Part shown: positions 63,126 to 64,000 of the stretch, one piece after another
Position numbering within the stretch: the stretch's first letter is position 1
Layout of the letters: every line of letters starts with the position of its first letter
NCBI RefSeq assembly: GCF_000505545.1
Contig: NZ_AYTB01000008.1
Span: forward strand, 434,001-498,000
Direction: 5' to 3'
Source: Kurthia huakuii LAM0618
GTDB lineage: Bacteria > Bacillota > Bacilli > Bacillales_A > Planococcaceae
Length of the DNA: 64,000 bases
Notes under the pieces: generated by a model
Told to the model about the DNA's origin: nothing
Database searches by the model: none
Seen by the model: the letters and a program-made list of their open reading frames with translations, nothing else
Translations under genes and position numbers: made by a program

Positions 63126-63874
63126 GACATGTCCTCCTGTTCAACGGAATAACTATACCACACACTAATTTGTTCCTTCGTTAGCGCTTCATAGCCTTCT
63201 TTTGGGCCATAATAATGGATTTTCCCATTGAGACAGGCAATATTTGTGACAGCGCTCTCTACAACCGTCATATCATGTGTAACAAGTACAACAGTCATGC
63301 CTTCATTATTTAATTTCTCCATTAAGTCATAAAAGATGGCGACATTTTCTTGGTCAACACCAACTGTCGGCTCATCTAAAATTAACATTTTTGGTTTCGC
63401 AATAAGCGCGCGCGCAATGAAGACACGTTGCTGTTGCCCACCGGATAATTCGCCGATATTACGATGTAAATAAGGCAGCATATCGACAGCTTGCAATGCT
63501 TCTTCAATGAGCGTTTGTTGATTGTGCGCTTTGCGTTTAAATAACCCTAATTTTTTCGTTAAGCCGCTTGCAACAACTTCTTTTACCGTTGCCGGAAACC
63601 CGCCATTAAATGCATTTGCTTTTTGTGATACGTAGCCAATCCATTCACGTTTTTTAAATTTTGTCGCTTCTTCGCCAAATAAATGAATCGTTCCTGTCGT
63701 CGGTTTTAATAATCCTAAAATAATTTTTAAAAGCGTCGATTTGCCGGAGCCATTAGGGCCTAATAATGCCACGAAATCCCCTTCGTTAATACTAAGAGAT
63801 AAGTGACTTAATACTTTCGTATAGTCATATTGAAATGATATATTTTGCAACTCAATCAGCGGTTGCTTTATCAT
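63122..63874 (-). CDS. znuC: Zinc ABC transporter ATP-binding protein
   Basis: ATPase of 250 aa for the zinc importer. Walker A GPNGSGKST (39-47), Q-loop VSQKANAFNGGFPATVKEVV, signature [15 protein letters not shown], Walker B MLILDEPTVGVD and switch VTHDMTVVESAV are intact. The NGGFPATVKEVV stretch is typical of the zinc/manganese group. It is the first gene of znuC-znuB-zur, behind a promoter with a Zur box overlapping the transcript start. Confidence 0.94.
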   Translation of the reverse strand: MIKQPLIELQNISFQYDYTKVLSHLSLSINEGDFVALLGPNGSGKSTLLKIILGLLKPTTGTIHLFGEEATKFKKREWIGYVSQKANAFNGGFPATVKEVVASGLTKKLGLFKRKAHNQQTLIEEALQAVDMLPYLHRNIGELSGGQQQRVFIARALIAKPKMLILDEPTVGVDQENVAIFYDLMEKLNNEGMTVVLVTHDMTVVESAVTNIACLNGKIHYYGPKEGYEALTKEQISVWYSYSVEQEDMS

Positions 63875-63894
63875 ACACTTCTCTTCTTTCTAAT

Positions 63895-63909
63895 TCAGAA
63901 TCGTTACGA
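63895..63909 (-). promoter_or_regulatory. Zur box in front of znuC
   Basis: On the minus strand TCGTAAC-G-ATTCTGA matches the Bacillus Zur consensus TCGTAAT-N-ATTACGA at 11 of 14 positions. It lies just downstream of the -10 region, where a bound repressor would block the start of transcription. Confidence 0.7.
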
Positions 63910-63922
63910 TTTACAAATATTT

Positions 63923-63951
63923 AGTATAGCGAAAAAGAATTCCCTTGTAAA
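63923..63951 (-). promoter_or_regulatory. Sigma-A promoter of znuC-znuB-zur
   Basis: A -35 TTTACA (63951-63946) and a -10 TATACT (63928-63923) on the minus strand are 17 nt apart, 49 nt before the znuC start. Confidence 0.72.
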
Positions 63952-64000
63952 GGGAAAGTACTTACTTTTATATACGCGCATTAAAAAAGGTTGGTTTGTG

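Overview
The window looks like chromosomal DNA from a low-GC Gram-positive of the order Bacillales, most likely a Planococcaceae/Caryophanaceae member (Kurthia/Caryophanon/Lysinibacillus neighbourhood). The evidence is protein similarity by eye and gene order. Most of the window follows, block by block, the Bacillus subtilis yqj-yqi-yqh-yqg-yqf arrangement. The species cannot be fixed from sequence reading alone. No rRNA, tRNA, CRISPR array, prophage or insertion sequence was seen.

Layout. 1-1186: a D-serine dehydratase gene cut by the window edge. 1.3-11.2 kb: propionyl-CoA/methylmalonyl-CoA metabolism (mmdA, mce, meaB, mutB, mutA), interrupted by a Prli42-type miniprotein, a YqjA-like membrane protein, bacilliredoxin BrxB and a GyrI-like protein. 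11.5-13.8 kb: glycerophosphodiesterase and a DUF342 protein. 14.1-29.2 kb: one long minus-strand housekeeping stretch, read from high to low coordinate as aroQ, yqhT, efp, accB, accC, yqhY, nusB, folD, xseA, xseB, ispA, dxs, tlyA, argR, recN, spo0A. 29.4-32.7 kb: yqhQ, a membrane protein, a HAD hydrolase, lipM and yqhL. 32.7-35.7 kb: a gene-free stretch of about 0.65 kb and a two-gene desaturase/membrane-protein island. 35.8-40.1 kb: the glycine cleavage operon gcvT-gcvPA-gcvPB behind a tandem glycine riboswitch. 40.1-44.5 kb: aroK and the seven-gene comG competence pilus operon. 44.7-48.5 kb: a Cys-rich regulator, a candidate small RNA, yqgX, yqgQ, yqgN, rpmG and a yqzD/yqzC pair. 48.5-53.2 kb: the phosphate operon pstS-pstC-pstA-pstB-phoU with a PHO box. 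53.2-60.4 kb: pbpA, sodA, yqgC, a Na/Pi cotransporter, ispG and yqfW. 60.4-64 kb: a secreted transglutaminase-like protein and a znuC-znuB-zur zinc operon with a Zur box.

How the genes fit together. MmdA, Mce and MutAB/MeaB connect propionyl-CoA to succinyl-CoA. Dxs, IspG and IspA are steps of the MEP/prenyl pathway, and the carotenoid-desaturase-like protein could act downstream of it. LipM supplies the lipoyl groups that the glycine cleavage system needs. AccB/AccC feed fatty-acid synthesis.

The most notable observations are these. (1) Both sporulation loci that normally sit in this segment, spoIIIA between efp and accB and spoIVB between recN and spo0A, are absent, while spo0A itself looks intact; this suggests an asporogenous lineage. 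(2) A dispersed palindromic repeat occurs in three variants, each directly behind a stop codon. (3) A C-rich small-RNA candidate has a near-consensus promoter and its own terminator. (4) The desaturase island is preceded by an unusually long empty convergent gap. (5) A structured RNA or repeat lies between folD and xseA.
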